Source: Clavelina lepadiformis | Lineage: Eukaryota > Chordata > Ascidiacea > Aplousobranchia > Clavelinidae | Direction of reading: 5' to 3' | Assembly: GCF_947623445.1 (NCBI RefSeq) | Contig: NC_135240.1 | Location: 10,044,001 to 10,108,000, forward strand | Length of the DNA stretch: 64,000 nucleotides | Shown: positions 46,831-61,100 of the stretch, piece by piece | Position numbering within the stretch: the stretch's first letter is position 1 | Layout of the letters: every line of letters begins with the position of its first letter | Made by a program: the position numbers and the translations under genes | The notes under the pieces: model-generated | Database searches by the model: none | What the model was told of the DNA's origin: nothing | The model's input: only the letters and a program-made list of their open reading frames with translations

Positions 46831-49800
46831 CTGAAAAAGAAAATTAGTTGAACTGAATCATAACAACGTAAATTTGCAACACAAAAAAGATGATTCAAAT
46901 CTATCTTTACTTTTACGTATATTTAGGAAAGTATACCAGATCATCTACATTTTAAAATCCCGCTAATTATAAGAAAAAAGCGAATTACTTCCGCTTTTCT
47001 GTTATTATTGAAACTAACCTCAGGGGAACATTAACTTCTTCGCCGCCTGGGAGTTTGAAATCGGCCGCGTCTCGACCCGAAATCGATGCGATGTATTTCA
47101 GAGCACGAACGCTGGGATTCGTGATGCGCACCTGGGTACGAGTTATGCAGAGATGAAGAAAGACAAAGGAAACGTACATAGGTGCAATTCAAGTATGTTT
47201 CGAAGCTTGGTAACAAAATACACAACCTGTCGGCGAACGGTAGAGTGCAAAGGTCCGACGAAGTGGATTTTGCTTTTCGGCACGTACTGAGGTAAGTTTT
47301 GATAGAGATACACGCAAAGCTGAAAGAATGATTTTGATTTAAAAGTATACTCTTGCATCCGTAAAGGTCAAATTTCTAATCCAACGCTTACCAGCAGTAG
47401 TGCAATGGGATTCGGGTCGGTTATATCTGTTGCTTGTACGTCATAATCGATACTAGCCTTCCTCAAAGCTCTCACAAGGATCAACGTATTGTGCAAACAT
47501 TGCTCAGGGCTGGCTGGTGCGGTGTACATCTCGCTGAAATACTCGTTTATCTGGTGCATGTATAGAGGATGAAGTAAGCAACTAAGTAAGTATGTTGGGG
47601 AAATAAGACGGACAGTAAAATATTGTTACATAATATATAGGCATCAAAACCAGGTTACCGTAAAACCTCTATTTCACCGCCATAACGCTCTATTTTTCAA
47701 CTCTTGTTTAAAAGTGGCGTTCTATTAGAGGTGACGTTCAATTAGAGGTTGGCGCTCTATTTTTCGACTAGCTGGTCAGAATTTTGAAATAAAGTTTATT
47801 AATGAAAATAAAAAACACCAAACACATTTACCGGTATATACAGGTAATTAAGTGGCGTTCAATTAGAGGGAGGCGTTCTATTTTTCAACCCTTCTTTAAA
47901 AGTGGCTTTCTATTAGAGGTGGCGTTCAAATAGAGGTGGCGCTCAAATAGAGGTTTTACGGTAATAACAGTTTGTTTTAGTCAAACACGTTTTGCTGTTG
48001 CTGTGAAAAAAATAAAAATGAAAACACTTAATATACAAGTGCTAGAAATGAAACAAGTCAAGCATAGAGTGAACTTGATCCACAGCTGAACTAGTTTAAA
48101 AATTAAGATTTAATTGTGGCTCATCGTATGCCTTTCCGCTTCTTGTGAATGTCGTTGTGAATAATGACCAATCGGATCTTTTTGCGCGTCACATACACAC
48201 TAAAAAGCGACACTGTGTGCATTGAGTATTTGAATTTACTTACCAGCCATGGACAGTAGGCAGAGACAACTGCAGCTAGAACAAGTCCATCCAACAAATC
48301 GTAGTCAAAGTTGACGACCCAACGTGAGGGCGGGAGGCCTCCCTTGCATTTTTCAGACGGCAAGTATCTGCGATTACCCCAGACTATATGCCGCTGCTGG
48401 CCATAATGATGATTTAGCCAAGCCAGTACAATGCGCTCCCCAACACTGAAATGCAGATACGGTGAAGGCTAGCTTAATGAAAAGGTCTTGGCCAAGTTTA
48501 TTCATCTCAAAATTGATTATTACAAGCAATATAGTGTCTAAAATATTCACCAACGTTGCAAGTATGTATTTTAAAAGGTGGTGGAGCGTAATTACGATGA
48601 GCAGCTGCATAAAATTCAGTTAACATCAACGAAAAATACCTGTATACGTTGCTGACCAAGGGATTAACGTTTATTTTCGGCATAGAAACTCCTTTGTGGA
48701 TAGGTTTCATTTTGTTGTATTGTGACGGCGTGATACGAGAGAGTACCAACACCTGAAATGGGGAAGGTTACCTAATAATATGTGTATAGCCACGGCTTGG
48801 ATCTTACACATTTTCACGAAGTATATCAAAGATTTCACAAATTTTTCTGCTCCTTGACATAAGACCAGGGAGTCGAACCGCAGCGGAAAACGGTTTATCT
48901 CCTGTTCAGGTTTTACTAAATTTTATTTTACCGGTTCTGCTCCGGTTCAGGTTTGCATCGGATGCACGCATTCATTCCGCTCCGGGTTTAGGTTCAGCCA
49001 ACTTGCTTGTATACGGTTCGCTCTGGGTTCGAATGAAATTATCCAGCTGATCATTTTGTTTTATTTTTTCAACTATACTGCCCAAGTAGCAATTCATTAG
49101 CTCAAGGAATTTAATCATGAGTGAGGTAAAGGTTTTCCACGTTTTGAAATAAGCAAAAGAAACACGTTTTCTATAACTTTTGGATGGAATTATTGTACTG
49201 AAAAACTGGTTACAATTGAGAAAGATTCGACTCCGGTTTGTTTTTTTTTTCTCATAGTTTTCAATGGTTCAGGTTCGGCTTGGGTTCAGACAAATGTAAT
49301 ATATTGGGTTCTGGTTCTAGTTCGGTTTTCATAAAACATACGTTCGAACCAGTTTAAAGGTTCAGGTTCATTTCCGGTTCGACACCCTGCATAAGACTTG
49401 CTTGCTGGTATACAACAGTCAAAACAAAGCAAGCGAAGGAAAAAAAATTCTAAAACGATTGCCCACCTTGAACAGTTGTAGAAGCAGATCGGTCCACGCA
49501 CGTTTTGACACCGATTCAAACAGTTCTTCTTCGATGCGAACTGCCGACGCTGAACTGGCCTTCTCCTCCGCAACTTGTTTCACCTCTTCTGATTGGTTCA
49601 GCTTTCCTTTGTCGTCACGTTTTGTTTCACGTTCTCGAATCTTCACCCATCGACGATATTCACGTGGTGTGAGGAGAAATTCGGGCCTGATCGCAGAAAC
49701 GGATGCCCCCTGGCCTCTGTGAGTTGAAAGGTCACAGTTAGCAGCTGCCAAGAGCTCGCCAGTTACAAACACAACACGAGTCCACCACAACAGACTACAA

Positions 49801-52800
49801 CGTATATCATTTTCATCATCAAATCACTCGCCTTAGAAATGTGAGAAGGGTTGAGTGCTGCCAGTGAAGCTGCAGAACTCGTTCTGTTGGGTCGCGGGGC
49901 AGGGGTTGGTTAATTGGAATACCAGGAACAAGCCTGCAGAAAAAAGCTGCAGCCGTTATACTGCAGCTATACTATCTACATCTACACTATCACGTTCAAA
50001 TACAAAGTATCGTATTGGTACAAAGCAAATAAGAACATGAAACACCTCAAAGTAACTAATCTGTAACTGGCCATAAATTTAAAACATAACTTTTCTGGCG
50101 TCAGTTAAATATGCTATCAAATTATGTGACAAATAGGAAATTAATATTACGTATAAGAAAACAATACCTAGAGAATAATATAAAATATTTATAAGATGAC
50201 ACAGCATACGACAGAAAACAGTCACTTACCGGCCACACAAGTGTTGCAGCATGTCGTAGATCGTTTTGACATCCTTTTTCAGGTTGGTATCCCATCCTCC
50301 CATTGTTCCTTTTGCGCCTTTTCCGTTCGCCGTAGCTTCCTTCTTCACACTCACACCTGTGTCATCATCATCGTATGGGATACGGGTGACGAGACTGGAA
50401 TGAATGGCAAAGTTCGAAACTGATTATCCGAAAATAACTTCTAAAACTGTGAAGTGCATAAGTAATAAGGAATGCGTCAATGAGTTGGAGAAAGATTGAA
50501 ATCTGCTCAACGCCACCCGGAAGGATGAAAGCAAAGCAAGAAGCGACGACTCACCATCTTAGAGTCTGAGGAACGGTCACAGGAAACGGACCACCTGGCC
50601 ATCCGTGGGCAGAGATCCATCGTTGAGCAGCGAGAAGCACTTCTTGATGAAAGTGAGCCTCCGCAGAGCTCTCGAATGGGAAGACGGCAGACCCGAGGGA
50701 TCGGGACATGAGCTCACGCTGAGCTGATGGATCTTCAGTGTTTTTGGCACTCATGCTTACTGTCTGTAAATTAAAGTTTGATTCGTTGTGATAACGTTAT
50801 GCCGGTCAGATAGCAGACCAACAAGTTCGATTTTAACCTCAATTGACCTCTTTAAGGCCATTTAAAACATATTCTAACTGGAAAAGTATAACGACAAAGT
50901 TCACGCAGTTTCAAAGGATGTCAAGTGTGTTTATCACAAATAAAAATATCAACCCGTTTTTCAAGTAGTGAAACATTCTAATGAATATCTTACACACAAA
51001 CATGTTATACCTTCTGTAGTGAAGCTGCGTCCTTTACAGCATTTTTAGCGCCTTGCCCCCGATGCGAAGTACCAGTACCAGTGGTGTCGCTGTGCGCGGG
51101 TATGGCTGGTTGCGCGCCATCTCTGGAACTATGTCCGTATTCTGACTCTGCAAATAAGCATCATGTTATTTCATTCATTTATCATTATGGAAGGAAAATT
51201 TAGAAAGTGTTACTATTATAGTAGCAATCCGCTTGAGTTCATGATACCGCACGGTCACCGTCACTTAATAGAGTAGGCCTACCTCAGGACATAGTACCGT
51301 ATTAAGTGACAATTTCAAACAAAGAACTTCTATTTCTGCTTATCTTCAAGTAACTAAACTCTTCTAGTCCACCAGCAAAATGCCCTTGTCATAATGAGTC
51401 GCATAACAGGCCTGCTTTCTGGCTTACCGGCTATCCTGTATCTAATCTTACCACTTCGAGTAAACTAAGAAATTTAACTAGGAAAAATTTTGGTCGGGGT
51501 CTGCCATTCTTGCTTACCCGATTTAAATGTGATTGTATCCACGCACGATGAGCTGACAAAAGACATCGAAGACACCGTGTATGAAGACGATGTTGTTATT
51601 TCGCTTTCTACATAAACACTCATATAGAGAAGTCCTGAACACAACCGACCCTTCCAAGATCGTCTCATAAATATATTTGTCTTTCAAGACATCGATTAAA
51701 ATCTGACTAAAGTCTACCAATTACTCTAAACCTGCTTTTGCCCTGTTTAGCTAAACAAACCAACAATGCTGGCTTCCTGGCCGATTTTATAATTAATACC
51801 CAAGAGGGCTCTTATGCCCACAACATATTCAGCTATTTCTGTGCTCTGTTAAGCATTTTGGTCAAACAGACCAACGAAGAAGCAAAATTGCACCGAATCA
51901 AAGAAGAGCAAACCAACCTGATGCTGCGTTGGACGACTCATCAAATGACGACGATGCGGTCCCGAAGTGAGAACTGGTGGCGCTTGTGCTCCCTCGTGTG
52001 GAAGGCCGTTGTGGTGAAACACACGGTACCAAAACAGCTTCACCTAAGTTAGCTGTTGCATAGCAAAAATATGAAAAAGTGATCAAAATTCTTAGCCTGA
52101 AGAACTGAATCTCTCTCTTCACTAAAGATGATAGCAACGTACAAAAATCATTCAGGGCTTAGCAATTAGAACAATAACTGAATTAGTTATTAACTATACA
52201 TTATAGAAGCATTAAAGTTATCATACAAGCACCAGATACTCTGAAAACAACATGAGAAATTAACCGGAATTAGCATCATGGGATGGCCCTCGAAGAGATT
52301 TATCCTGTTCACAAACGATCTGATGATCATTGCGATGAGCGGCAAGAAAAGGGTAAACGGTAAGCAAGCAATTGTCAGCAGTTGCAGTGACGGGAAGGCA
52401 AAACCTTAAAAGAAATTTAAATAGTTTGGAAAAATATTTAAAAATCAAAGTGCGTTATATTCGATTCCTGTACAGCTCTTCTTTTCAACGCTAAACCATG
52501 CTCATCAATTCTTAAAGTAATTAAATATTATAGTTAGCTCTAGACAAAATGATAAATTACTTTCTTCCGGCTTCGTCTGTTAGCACAATGTCAACAGTGG
52601 CCGATACAGGAGTGTGCGAACTGAAGGTGAGAACGCAAGGTATATTCACTGATACCTTCTCATCCAGGGCTGCGATATAAATAAGTCGATTCGGTGAAAA
52701 TCACGCCTTACAAAGACACTTGTTATTTCAAAGTAAGTAATGCTCGGTGCTAGATAGTGTATCTTTTATTCAGCATTGAAGCTGTTCGTAACACACGATT

Positions 52801-55800
52801 ATAAGACATACCCGTGGACTTAGGGCCAGGAATGGTAGAACCGTTTGGAAATTCCAGAGCAAAACATGTTATCTTCGTTCCATCGTCAGCTTCAACATCC
52901 GGAACATCTATCTTGAGAATGTTTGTTCTAAGATGCACATTTCATGTCAATTTACTTGGCTACATGTGATTGTGATAAACAGTAATGCTTCAAGGCTTAC
53001 TTGACGTAACCACTTGCTATAACATTAAACTCGGCGTAAACCGCTGTCGCAAGCGGCACCGGAGTAAGAACTAGAGCCAGAGGGTCAAATGTGATGTTTG
53101 GAGCTTGCAGCATTGCATTGAGGGTTAAGTGTCTGCAAATGCAACAAATCAATAAGTGCCTGTGTGTACTAATCCATACTTTATAATACCAAGCCGTAAC
53201 AGATGGCGCAACACGTTTTACTCGTATATAATTCTACAGTACTCATATATGAAGCTAACGTCGCCCTATAGGTGATATACAGGTTTGCTTGACGCGAGAG
53301 GTTTTGATAATAGCTGCCACAGCATTTTACCTGTATGGTTTCTCTTTGTCGTCATTAAGAATGACCGGAATGTTATAGACATAACTTCCAACCTTCTTAG
53401 GACAGAATATCACTCTTAGCTGATAAGTGTCACGGGGGTTCAAGGTACCGGCGACCTTGTTCGGTGAATACCATGCACCTCCGGGCTTAAGAAACCTGGC
53501 AACGCAGACAACTCAAAAATGGGGTCAATGAAAAAAATCATCCACGGAAAATTTTGGGGACGATATGACCAATACTAACGTTGAGAGCAACTCACGTGAA
53601 TGCGGAATCTTCTACAAAGTTTTTCACAGAATTGACATCCAATTCCCAGCTAAGTGGAGAATCACTTTTATTGGAGAGGATTAGAAATTGTTGATCTCCT
53701 CCCGCGTTATCAGGGACACTCATCTCCATGAAGGATACCGGAAGAGAAAAGTTTAGTCTGTAAAAAACACACTTACAAATATCTTAGTAAGCACTATCAC
53801 ACAATACCATTACAATACAGCTATTCCAGCTATGATCGTTCAAGAAAGAGCAACGCACAGCCTGAACGATTGCAACAGATCAATACGAGAGAAAACGTTA
53901 TAAATTAACCAGCAGCGCATAATAAAACAAAAAAGGTTTTACCTCGAGGTCGACAGTTGCAATGTTGGCCTAAGCGCAGTTGCAACAACGCGCCTTCTAG
54001 GTGTGGGTATGGTAATAATGACCGGTCGTGGGGTGACGATGTGCTTTTCTGAAGGAACGGGGGTCGGTGGAAAAGTACTGGGTGTAGGGCTTGGTGCGCC
54101 AGTTTTGTTTATTACGACAGGAAGATTAAAGTCATAGGACGCCACCTGGCAATGCAAATGATTTTCATTACTCTACATTATCACACAACAACATGACGTA
54201 ATTTGGTATTTTGTAAAACAATACCAACTGCACGCTAAAACACAAAATAGTATTTATATTCTATATCGAAGTTCAACGCGTTAGTTTCAATATAAATTAC
54301 ATGTGAGGTTATAGAGGTTCCTTGCCGTCTTCGATAGGTCAATAAGCTTTACTTACCGAAGTAGGGTTAAAGTTAAGCACACAAGCCAAAGTCTGTTGTC
54401 CGAAGAGTTCAACGGCGTATGTGTTTGGTGAGAGGAGCTCACGTTCGCCGGGGTCATCTGCAAAATATTTGCAAAGGTGATGAGACAAATTTTCAAACAG
54501 AAAGTTAAAAAAACCACATATAAGTATTCTAGAAATCCTACAAGCAATAAGGAAAACGTGTAGTGTATGTTCCGATACACTTATATTTTAAAAGTTTCCT
54601 TAAAATATACTATAAAATGGAAATAAAAACACAAACCGCCTCGACATAAGACATTATAATTATATGATCATAACACATCAATTAGTGTTATGCCAAGCTG
54701 AGAATGATTCAAAGAGTTCATCCCACCTTCTAGCTGTTCTTCCGGAAATTCGAGGGTGAAGTCCGAATACTTGGTGAGATCAAACTCAGCCTTCACCCGG
54801 GTGGTTGTGTAATTGACCAGATTGAAAGGAATTGCAACCACTGAATTGCAGTAAACACCGTGAAACTTGAACGCCTGCGTGTATGAACTTACTTACATGA
54901 CTTGTTTCTGCCTAAATTGGTGGCTAAAAGTAAAACAGTAAATCGTCTAACTTTGAAACTTTTGGCTTAGGCATAACACCACCAAATTGCCAGAGAAAAT
55001 ATTCTAACATAAAAAGCATTAAGCTTCTATTGCGTTGTTGAAATAGTAACAAAAAACTTGTTATAGCGTGTGTCCAGCAACCTTTATGTCAATATCCACT
55101 TCGGGTGGCTCAACAGTTCCTCCCATCCTGAGGTCGATTGTCTTCCAGCCTCTTATATTCACCTGAATCCATGTGTCAAACTTGACAACTGCGGTTGGTG
55201 AAAGCACAATCTGAAAAAAAGCAAAAAGACCGCTCTGACCTTGATAACTACAAAACTGTATTTGGAAGTGAACTACAATTTAACTACAACAACTTGCACT
55301 AAACTTGGTAAAAGGAATTGGGTACAAGGCGTTTTGGGATTTACCTCGGAAACAAGCAAAAAAAATAAATAATACTTATTATATAAAAAGTTACAATTCT
55401 GATGCAAAAGCTACCAAACTGAATAAGGTTATTAATTTTTACCTTAAGCTCTGCGTTTCCACCCACAGGAACGATGCCATGGACAGGAGAGACTGTCATT
55501 CCTGGAAACGGGTTGGAATTGATGACGTAGAACATGGCATGATTATTACCGGAGTTGTGGAGCAGGGCGGTGCGCGTTGTCTTCATGTTCAGTGGGACAC
55601 TCCCGAACAAGATACGACGTTCAACAAACTATGATAAGTTAATAGTTCGGGTAAAAACGATACACTGCCACAAAACCAACACCTTCAGTTACAATTACCA
55701 ATGATTTTAACTTCAGTGTACAAAGCCATATGATCAGATGGTACACTTGAGTCAGAAAACAGTCATAAAAATTAATTCTAACTCATTAAAAAATACAAAG

Positions 55801-58181
55801 TTTTTTTCAACGTAAATCATTTGTATTTTATAAGCTATTAAATGAAGGTAGTACTTGGACATTAGTTGCACCGAGCTTGGCCGAGCAGTTAAGCTTCATC
55901 GAATTTCCATTGTGAACTTGCATGTGAAAGTCTCCTTCCAATGGTGCGAAATAACTGGGATGGAAAACTACCTAAAAATGGCATCACAAGACTATCATTA
56001 GCCACGAACTAACCATCAGATGTAATAGTTCAATCTTTACTTCGCAATTTAGGTCTTTATAAGCTTCCACAGTTCCAGTTGCAGGTCGAATTGAAAATGC
56101 AGTTCCTCTGTCAGTAAGTATAGGAGACCACGTAAACTCAGCTGGATAATTGCGACGGTTGTAGAGTGTAACAGTCGACCTGTAGCAATTTATAATTAGT
56201 ATGTAAAGATGCCAGTTATAATTTGGAAAGAAGCTCGTAAACTAATGTAAGCAAAAAAAAATTAAACACACTTGGAAAAACAAAAACGATTCTCTGAATT
56301 TTTGTGCACTGCATAATTTTATAAATAAAATAAATATATAAAACTTCCATAACTTCCTTTATGACTCAGAAAATAACATTAGGTATATACAGGTTAACAA
56401 ATGTTCAATAAAAATAATATGTATCACCTGTAGCCAGCTTCGGCAGGTACACCGGCTTCTGGTGTCAGTTCAAGGTCGTTGCAAGAGAGCTCCAAAGCAA
56501 CTGGGATGATTCTCGCAAGAACTAGAACGTGGCTCTCATGCTGAGAATTCACTGAGTAACTGGACATAAACGGGCATAAGAGTTTGCAAAAAAATTTTTT
56601 ATTTCAGTAAAAGATCTCAGTTTAATAAAGTACCTGATAGAACGTTGAAATTTTCCTTGGGTATTGGATTCGAAAACGAGTGTAAATTGAGCCTTTGATT
56701 GGGCCGGTATCACCTGAGACAATGGTGAGGTTTGACGTAACTCCTTGCAATCAATTGTGACCTTTGCAAAAAAATTGAGATATGTTTCTTATTAAAATTA
56801 TTGGATAGATAGTAAAATATATTGATAACTTATTGGTCTTGAATACCAGGATTGTACAAATAACTTGACTCAAAGCTAGCCGAACAAGGGAATAAAATTG
56901 TGCAAATAAACAAAAGTCGAAACAGATACCAAAACGAATCAAAACAATTGTGTCTTCCACCAAATACTGCTTAATCCTTACTTGAACAAGAATGTAATGA
57001 TCAAGATTGTTCACGATATGAAGTTGTTTGTGATTTGTTGACCTCAAGCATACTTCCCCAAAATCTATGGTTGGTGGACCGATAACAACTTTATGCAGAT
57101 CCTGAATCATAACAACTCAGAACTACTAACTATTGTTTTGTACTGCACTTCAAATTTAAACTACAAGCACAAACATGACGTTAATGATCTTGTAAACGCA
57201 TTCCTCAAATCTAAAAAGAGGAAACAAATTTTTAGTACCTGCGGAGTGAGTTCACGTTTGCAATCCATTTTTTCAATGCTGGTTATTGGTACAGCATTAA
57301 GGCCCTCACTGACTGGACGAGTGATTGCCTTTCGTTCTTGGTTTGCGAGTTGTCGAGTCGTCAAAAGTCGGTGCTTTTCGTGAAGTGGTGGCTTTTGATA
57401 TGGAGCTGTAAGAAGTATGGGGAAAAAATGAAAAATTAAGAGCCGGAATGCATGTGTATAAATATATGACCAAATAGAAATTGACACCACAGCAATTTGG
57501 GATGGCTCACAAAATCAAATGCTCTTTCATACCTGGGCTTTCAATTTCTTTTGCTGAGAGACTTGGAGGTTTCAAACCAACAGCAGGCTTGAGATCAACA
57601 TCAGTATCATTGTTGAGTTCATTGTATTCTCTACAAACAGTTTTTTGTATAGCAAGCCGCAAACAACTGACATAAAAAATTGAAAAAAGGAGTAAAAATT
57701 AAGTCATAAAAGTTACTTGGTCTGATTTTTCTGCTGGCGTTTTGAGGCACAGTCTCTTAAAAATTGGGCGTATTTCTGTTTGTGATGGCGCCTGGCTTCT
57801 TCTTCCCCAATAGTATAAGTGTAATCAGGATCTACATAGGTGTGACGTTTGCTCCTAGTGAATGGAGTTTGGTACTCTTCATCTTTCCTAGATGGCCGGA
57901 TGCTTTGTGCTCTGTACATTAGAAAAACTTTGGCTGACAAACTTCATCTACGTAAAAACAATGCTTTCATTGACTTCCGAAGCACCAAAGCAAAAACACC
58001 TAATACAAATTTAAAGTTAACGTTTACCATATCTCTACATTTTACTGGTACCTGTCATTCGGAAAAGCCACCCGAGCCTTGCTTCCTGCAGATGAAGTTT
58101 TCACTTCATTTTGCAGATGGAGTAAAGCATTGTTTGCATTAATCACTGTGGGCCGAAGCTGACCTTTAACCCTTAACCAAA
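38217..58181 (-). CDS. CFAP47: Cilia- and flagella-associated protein 47, N-terminus missing
   Basis: I traced 54 minus-strand exons giving about 2,885 residues (human CFAP47 about 3,190). CFAP47 is a structural protein of the axonemal central apparatus, needed for sperm motility. The chain consists mainly of ASH/MSP-like beta-sandwich repeats (for example PPTIDFGEVCLRSTNHKQLH; FGSVPLNMKTTRTALL; GMTVSPVHGIVPVGGNAEL; MGGTVEPPEVDIDIK). A calponin-homology region is encoded at 48752-47227, around residues 1320-1500 of what is visible (ERIVLAWLNHHYGQQRHIVW; WVVNFDYDLLDGLVLAAVV). The C-terminus reads MQWTYDVKGVTPEYRVPN to TAVSSPIKGTRLLNRITTQ and stop. The CH plus ASH combination and its position point to CFAP47 rather than HYDIN, CFAP65 or CFAP74. 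About 300 N-terminal residues are lacking. Upstream of the exon ending at 58181 the duplicated NAE1 block begins after about 17 bases. Confidence 0.82.
47658..47961. mobile_element. mariner-type MITE in a CFAP47 intron, 304 bp
   Basis: The ends CCGTAAAACCTCTATTT and (reversed) CCGTAAAACCTCTATTT are perfect inverted repeats flanked by TA on both sides (47656-47657, 47962-47963), as in Tc1/mariner elements. The inside repeats the phrases ggcgttctatt and aattagaggt in both orientations. Non-coding. Confidence 0.8.
48866..49389. mobile_element. hAT-type MITE in a CFAP47 intron, 524 bp
   Basis: The ends CAGGGAGTCGAACCG and (reversed) CAGGGTGTCGAACCG carry a perfect 8-bp duplication cataagac (48858-48865, 49390-49397). 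The inside is rich in ggttcaggtt/ggttcggg phrases in both orientations. It lies between the exons at 49716-49467 and 48752-48640 and leaves the splice sites intact. Confidence 0.85.
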
Positions 58182-58197
58182 CTGCAAATCCTGCTGC

Positions 58198-61100
58198 AAA
58201 GAATTGAAATCGTTACCCAAGTTAGCGTCGTGGCGTCGTTGATCTGTAGAGCCTTTTCATCACTCATTAGAATGTGAAGGGGTGGGTCTCTTCCAAATTA
58301 TGGAAAAACAGTTTCATCAAGCATGCTGGCCTAGGCTAGACTCAAAATCACTCCCAGCTTAGTCATTTTCTCTTTTGAATTCTAAAAGGTGATAAAAAGG
58401 CTCTACCGTTTTCAGAGTATTCTACTGAAACTGACCATGTTGTGAAGTTGCTTTCATAGCGCTGGATAAATACACCAATAAATGTAACGTCAAAATTTGC
58501 ACCACACCAACGTAATACATTACTACAGAATATGCACAAGATAAGAGTCATTTTAATTACGTTCCCAAGTTGAGTGACGTCACTAACGTTTCCCTGGAAT
58601 TATGTTTCTTTGATGGAGTTTTATTTTTTCAACCCAACGTACACAATCCTAATCATGCCCTCGACGTTTCTTTCAATTTATTGTTTTTGCTGTAAATATT
58701 TAGAACTTGTGTTTTCTGGTTTACTTAAGTTTTGTATGTTGTTAACATAAACATATTCTGGGTTTGGTGGCCGTTATCATCATCATCAAACTTCCATCAT
58801 TATAGCACCACTGTAATCCACACTGTGTATGTTTTAAGTCCTTCGGGCTTTGCCGCTTTTTCCCGATCGTTATTTGTTTGTGAGCATACTTCTTGTCTGA
58901 CCATTTTTGAATGAGGTTAGCACTATGATTTTCGCTCCCCACTGTTAATGGCAGAAAATACAAAAAACTATACAATACTTAAAATATGTGTTAAGCATAA
59001 TCAAGTGTACCGGTAGGTTTAATATGTTATTCAACAAGTGACCCACATTCAAAAACTGTTGTTATTGGCCCGCTATTGAAAAATTTCAATTAGACACAGC
59101 TGGCCTAAATGTAACATATATTAGCATTCATTTGCATCATTTACAAAATTATAGTTCGCAATAGCCAAACTGGAAAGTAACTGCTAAGTTGCAAATTTTT
59201 GGCGTGAAATTAAATGGATTTCTGTTGCATGAGCCTCTTTATACGTCACGTTTTTCTGACACACTCTAGACATTTTCTCATCAGTCAATCCTGAATATAT
59301 TAAATATAAGTATATACTGGTATACAGTATTTATGACCTAATCTAAACTTCAAAATCTAAATATAAACGCAAAGAATGGATCACACATCTGGTGCTATCT
59401 TTATATCAGTGATCAAATGGTGGAGCCATTAACTCACATCTTTCTGAAGAAGAGAGCCTCTCTTTCAAATTTTAAAGGGTGAGTAAAAGGCACCACCTGA
59501 TCAAACAGGATTTGCGGCGTCTCCATGGTTTCAATTTGGTAGAATTGCCACCCAATTGATTCTTGGTTTTTAGCTTGCTAACTCCTGGTTTAGTGAGACA
59601 TTTAACAACTGCTGTAATAACAGCTCCAAATGAATATTATTGCATGAAATGCTGCTGAGGCACGTCAATCTAGAAACCAATGATGCCGTTGAATAAGGCC
59701 AGTTTGACAAGCTCATTTAACTTTTTATTTCATAGAATGGGAGTAGATGTAAGTAACAGAAGCTGATAAATAAATGGCTAATAAACAGAATAAGTACGAC
59801 AGACAATTAAGGCTATGGGGTGACCACGGTCAATGGTGTTTGGAAAACTCAAAGATTTGTTTAGTGAATGTCACTGCTACAGGAACAGAAACCTTAAAGA
59901 ATCTAATTTTGCCAGGTATAATGTCAAGTCTTTATATTTCTACAACAGTATACCAGTATGAAATTTTTTATTTTGGTATAACTAGATAAGACTTACTTTG
60001 AATGGTTGAATGTTTTTTTGAATCTCCTCCTAGTGACATTTTTTCTATCAAGGAATTGGGAGCTTTGTAATTGTTGATAAAAGTCGTGTAAACGGTGAGG
60101 ATGCTGGAAGTAATTTTTTTCTTGATCCAAACGCTATCGGAGAGTCAAAAGCAAAGGTGTTGTTTAAATTAAAAATGTATTACTGTACTTAGTTATATGC
60201 CTGTTTCCTTTATAGCTGTTTTAATTCAATAAATTGCTTTTGTTGGTTATCAATCTGTAGCAAGTGTATAACATTTGGTGTAATGTAATAGGTTTATAGT
60301 ACATTAATAATCATGCATAATATTTTAATTCACAAATAGTTTACAAAGTAACCTAATCTGAGGTTATAGTATGTCTTTGTCTGTTTTAACTTGTGACCAT
60401 GTTTGATTTTAATAGTTCTAATTATAGCAACCATGTTAGTTAGCACTGTAGAATGACTGCAATTCCAAGCTACCTCGAACCACCAAGTATGTCAATTGAA
60501 GCATAATGAAGATGTAAGCTGCAATTTTTCTACTTACTTGGTCAGAGAAACATTCTTGAAATGAATTTGTTTTCTAATTTCATTTTTGTGTGTTCATTAC
60601 CACACTTCATTTGATATTTAAACAAAGAATGCAAATTTTTTTTAAATCAACCTTTTTGGCTTTTACAAATTAAAACTTTGTACATGAGCACTAAGCAGTG
60701 TTTAAAGGCAGAAAAACGCTAAAAAACAATTGTTGTTTGCGAAATAATAATTGCAACAGCTCACAAAAAAGTAGCTTGCTGGTTACAGGTCTAATCAACA
60801 TGCACTGGACAATGTTTAATGGCATATTATTCACATATTGTGCTATGTATAGATGAACTGTGGTGTTGCACTAATCTGTTCTTAGATTCTTCTTCTTTTC
60901 TAGTATCTTAATCTGTTCATCATCTGAGGTTTTGCCTTAGTTATGATGATGCTCAGAATCGGAAAATAAAAAGATAAATACCGCAAGTGTATCAATTGGC
61001 ATACTTGGTTGTTCTAGTGTTACATATATAACGGTGTTTTTATATATAACAGATGTATGCATGTCTTGACGTTGCGAGTAAGATATCTATAATCTAACGT

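Larger units (their letters stand above)
47019..58181 (-). other. CFAP47: CFAP47 exon coordinates, first 32 visible exons
   Basis: In transcript order (high to low): 58181-58052, 57911-57717, 57630-57533, 57405-57239, 57101-56982, 56761-56634, 56559-56428, 56179-56041, 55971-55855, 55628-55443, 55210-55082, 54874-54727, 54457-54357, 54145-53943, 53757-53596, 53495-53331, 53132-53001, 52927-52812, 52669-52561, 52404-52265, 52043-51918, 51650-51518, 51147-51011, 50763-50555, 50394-50230, 49933-49832, 49716-49467, 48752-48640, 48445-48244, 47550-47392, 47319-47227, 47131-47019. Boundaries were placed by eye at GT-AG sites and by phase. The exon ending at 49832 has a GC donor (ctaag|gcgagt). Exons 54145-53943 and 51650-51011 encode Ser/Thr/Pro-rich linkers. 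Some limits may be off by a few bases. Confidence 0.7.

Noticed and set aside
38217..58181. HYDIN, CFAP65, CFAP74 or CFAP221 as identity of the large minus-strand gene
   Set aside because: The ASH-like repeats would fit several of these, but a calponin-homology domain in the middle and the C-terminal sequence fit CFAP47, and the CH position is about 300 residues short, as expected from the missing N-terminus.
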